In this document: in pieces, positions 62,322 through 64,000 of the stretch | Layout of the letters: each line of letters starts with the position of its first letter | Numbering within the stretch: the stretch's first letter is position 1 | Origin: Candidatus Rhodoferax mariagerensis | GTDB lineage: Bacteria; Pseudomonadota; Gammaproteobacteria; Burkholderiales; Burkholderiaceae_C | Length of the DNA: 64,000 bases | Assembly (NCBI GenBank): GCA_016719055.1 | Contig: JADKAW010000017.1 | Location: forward strand, 62,001 to 126,000 | Direction of reading: 5' to 3' | Made by a program: the position numbers and the translations under genes | The notes under the pieces: generated by a model | What the model was told of the DNA's origin: nothing | The model's input: the letters and a program-made list of their open reading frames with translations, nothing else | Databases searched by the model: none

Positions 62322-63842
62322 TTATTTTGAGGCTGGCAGACCATTTGCATCCGTCAAACCAGCCCCAACCACAACGCCCCGCAAATAGTCGACAAGCCCG
62401 GGGTTAGATGCCAGTGTTGCGACCAACACACTGGCCTGCAATAGATCTCGCTTGGCACCAATGTTAGTTTGAAGGATGGCTGCGTTTTCGCTGCAAAAGT
62501 CGGCGATCCGCTCAGGCAGAAGGTCTCGCAACGCGTTAACCCCATAACGAAGGCGCTTGGCATGAATACGGACCCGGTGCTGTTGCGCCGGCGTATCACT
62601 CGTTTGCTGAGCCGTTGCCAGCCGCTTGTTCAGGCGTAATATTCTGCGCTTGGCCCATTGACGCAACAAGCGCCTGTTGATCGGCACATCATTTACTGAC
62701 GCAGACAGGTTTTCAAGCCACTCGGTGATCACCAGCAAATTCACGCCGACGCCGGGCTCCTGCATCGCGTAGCGCACTGCCTTGCGTTGCAATACAGCCG
62801 CTTGCGTCAGAGATGACAACATTGCCAGCCATGACTCAGCGCGCTGCTTGTCACACTGGCAATAGCCACTGGCAAGGGCTGGCAGTGTCTCGTTCAACGC
62901 CACTTCCAGGTTGCGCAACTCGCCCAAAAATGAAAGTAGCGCCTGGAGTTCAGGCCAAGCGGGTGCGCCGGCGATTTCAGGCAGCTTTTTGAGCAACCTC
63001 AAAGCAGATTTGAAACGCCGCCAGCCAACGCGAGCCTGGTGCACAAGCTCCGGGTCATCACTGCTGCGCAGCGCGTTGAGGTTGTTGGTAAATTGTGCAA
63101 ACATTTCACGCAGCACTTGTTGGGCCAGCCCAATCTTGCTCAGAGCCTGTCCGAAGGGTCGAGGATTGGCCCTGGTTGGCTGGTCCAGGCTGTCTTGCGC
63201 CAGCAAAAAGCCGCGTTCAGCTTTGCTCTGATTCGCAGGCAGCACAGCCACTGTGCTGGCAATCAGGTGTGCCACTTCAAACAGTGCAGCGGCCTGTCCC
63301 GACTTCAGTTCAAGCTCGATTTCGCAAATCGGCGCTTGCCGACCGTTGGCGTCGATGTGCCCGATATCCAGCGCAAGCTCGACCACACTGCCATCGGGAC
63401 GAGTCAACAACCAGCTGGTTCGCTCAAAATCCGTCACAAAACAGGGGGCCAGACTGCCAAACAGGTGCCCTTGGGGATCCATCTGGATCCAGGGTGTACT
63501 GTTTAGCGCTGGCAGTGACAGTGCAGCGCTGGGCACAGTGGTCTCCCATTCACCGCGACGGCTCAGCGCTGAATCATCCGCAGCGCTGGTTTTGAGGGTT
63601 TGCAGCCACTGCGGGTTCACACCGTTACCGATGCGCCGCAAGCGCAATGCAGCCTTTCGCTGGCGCAATTGCTGATCAACCGTGTCGAAGTAAGTCGTGT
63701 GCAGCGACTGCCGGGTGGCCTTGCGCCGGGCCAGCCATGGCAGCTTGCCCAGGCGTTTTGCCAATTCGGCCGTGTTGGCCCCAGGCAAACTCAATTTAAG
63801 CTCAACTTCTTGTGGTTCAGGGGGACGGGGATGTGACTTCAT
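62322..63842 (-). CDS. CYTH-CHAD domain protein (triphosphatase-like)
   Basis: A 506-residue protein. The CYTH domain (about 12-210) starts with the signature EVELKLSLPG and has TTYFDTVDQQLRQRKAALRL and CEIELELKSG, the acidic and basic residues of the triphosphate tunnel. The CHAD domain (about 230-500) is helical with conserved His and basic residues (PELVHQARVGWRRFKSALRL, HRVRIHAKRLRYGVNALRDL). CYTH-CHAD proteins hydrolyse inorganic triphosphate, and CHAD binds polyphosphate, which fits a phosphate-related region. It is 12 bp after the upstream hydrolase gene and 16 bp before ugd, so possibly one operon. Confidence 0.93.
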   Translation of the reverse strand: MKSHPRPPEPQEVELKLSLPGANTAELAKRLGKLPWLARRKATRQSLHTTYFDTVDQQLRQRKAALRLRRIGNGVNPQWLQTLKTSAADDSALSRRGEWETTVPSAALSLPALNSTPWIQMDPQGHLFGSLAPCFVTDFERTSWLLTRPDGSVVELALDIGHIDANGRQAPICEIELELKSGQAAALFEVAHLIASTVAVLPANQSKAERGFLLAQDSLDQPTRANPRPFGQALSKIGLAQQVLREMFAQFTNNLNALRSSDDPELVHQARVGWRRFKSALRLLKKLPEIAGAPAWPELQALLSFLGELRNLEVALNETLPALASGYCQCDKQRAESWLAMLSSLTQAAVLQRKAVRYAMQEPGVGVNLLVITEWLENLSASVNDVPINRRLLRQWAKRRILRLNKRLATAQQTSDTPAQQHRVRIHAKRLRYGVNALRDLLPERIADFCSENAAILQTNIGAKRDLLQASVLVATLASNPGLVDYLRGVVVGAGLTDANGLPASK

Positions 63843-63854
63843 AAGTGGTGAACC

Positions 63855-64000
63855 TTAACCGGAATTTCGCAATTTCAAAAACCATCCCTGTACCTGATCG
63901 GCAACCCAGGGCCCATCGTCCAGGGGAATGTCGTGGCCAGCACTGGGGTGCTCAACCAAAGGGCATGACCACCGCCTGGCCATTTCGCGACTGCAACAGA
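63855..64000 (-). CDS. C-terminal end of an alpha/beta hydrolase
   Basis: The open frame enters from the right edge and ends in TAA at 63855-63857. The visible residues include PSAGHDIPLDDGPWVADQVQ followed by a Trp-containing tail. The GHDI...DD...W pattern is that of the last part of alpha/beta hydrolases, where the His is catalytic. Most of the gene lies outside the window. It is 12 bp before the CYTH-CHAD gene. Confidence 0.6.
   Translation of the reverse strand, partial: CCSREMARRWSCPLVEHPSAGHDIPLDDGPWVADQVQGWFLKLRNSG

Overview
The window looks like chromosomal DNA of a betaproteobacterium in the Comamonadaceae (Rhodoferax/Polaromonas/Acidovorax-like). The reasons are the fairly high GC content, the protein families present, and an intergenic repeat (GCCTCTAGCCC...TGCGCAAGCAGCTAT...ATAGC) that I associate from memory with that family and that occurs at least ten times here. 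No rRNA, tRNA, CRISPR array, intact insertion sequence or prophage was seen.

Region 1 (1-20.4 kb) is a defence and toxin-antitoxin island, mostly on the minus strand. It holds two Fic proteins around an excisionase-type antitoxin/PIN toxin pair whose toxin is frameshifted, a remnant of an AlbA_2-type gene, and an unknown 277-residue protein convergent with a DUF488 gene. A BrnT/BrnA module is followed by a duplicated, frameshifted second DUF488 copy. A type I restriction locus reads hsdR - hsdM - DUF1016 nuclease - hsdS. Immediately downstream of hsdS lies the most interesting item: a 1621-residue protein joining a NACHT-type NTPase to a PtuA-like ABC ATPase, with its stop codon overlapping the start of a PtuB-like HNH nuclease. 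All three hsd genes carry frameshifts, while the NACHT/PtuA/HNH pair is intact.

Region 2 (20.4-29.4 kb) is c-di-GMP signalling. It has a very large multi-PAS GGDEF-EAL protein with a C-terminal CZB zinc domain (one frameshift). A cobalamin-binding protein carrying the W-x9-EH motif of AdoCbl photoreceptors is translationally coupled to a PAS-GGDEF-EAL protein.

Region 3 (29.5-43.3 kb) is a C-P lyase phosphonate locus: phnF and a DUF1045 gene on the minus strand, then divergent phnGHIJKLM, a hexapeptide transferase and phnCDE. A lipoprotein 5'-nucleotidase follows, with a truncated ACR3 arsenite-carrier remnant between.

Region 4 (43.3-51.7 kb) has a partner-switching module (STAS, RsbW-like kinase, PP2C phosphatase), a decayed glgC, a small zinc-ribbon protein and sixA. 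An operon follows of a TAXI binding protein, a formyltransferase and two amino-acid ABC permease components without an ATPase.

Region 5 (51.9-64 kb) continues the phosphate theme. It has phoD, an LpxH/PlcP-like phosphoesterase, an OlsB-like acyltransferase, lplT, a GT4 glycosyltransferase, a phosphatidylserine decarboxylase and a class III aminotransferase, then ugd, a CYTH-CHAD polyphosphate-type protein and the end of a hydrolase gene. Candidate Pho boxes (two 7-mers 4 nt apart) sit upstream of phnG, phnC, the 5'-nucleotidase, phoD and the OlsB-like gene, with a weak one before the glycosyltransferase. This suggests that regions 3 and 5 are jointly used under phosphate starvation to scavenge phosphorus and replace phospholipids.

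Caution: at least nine otherwise well-conserved genes are each interrupted by a single-base indel. That may reflect sequencing or assembly error as much as real decay.
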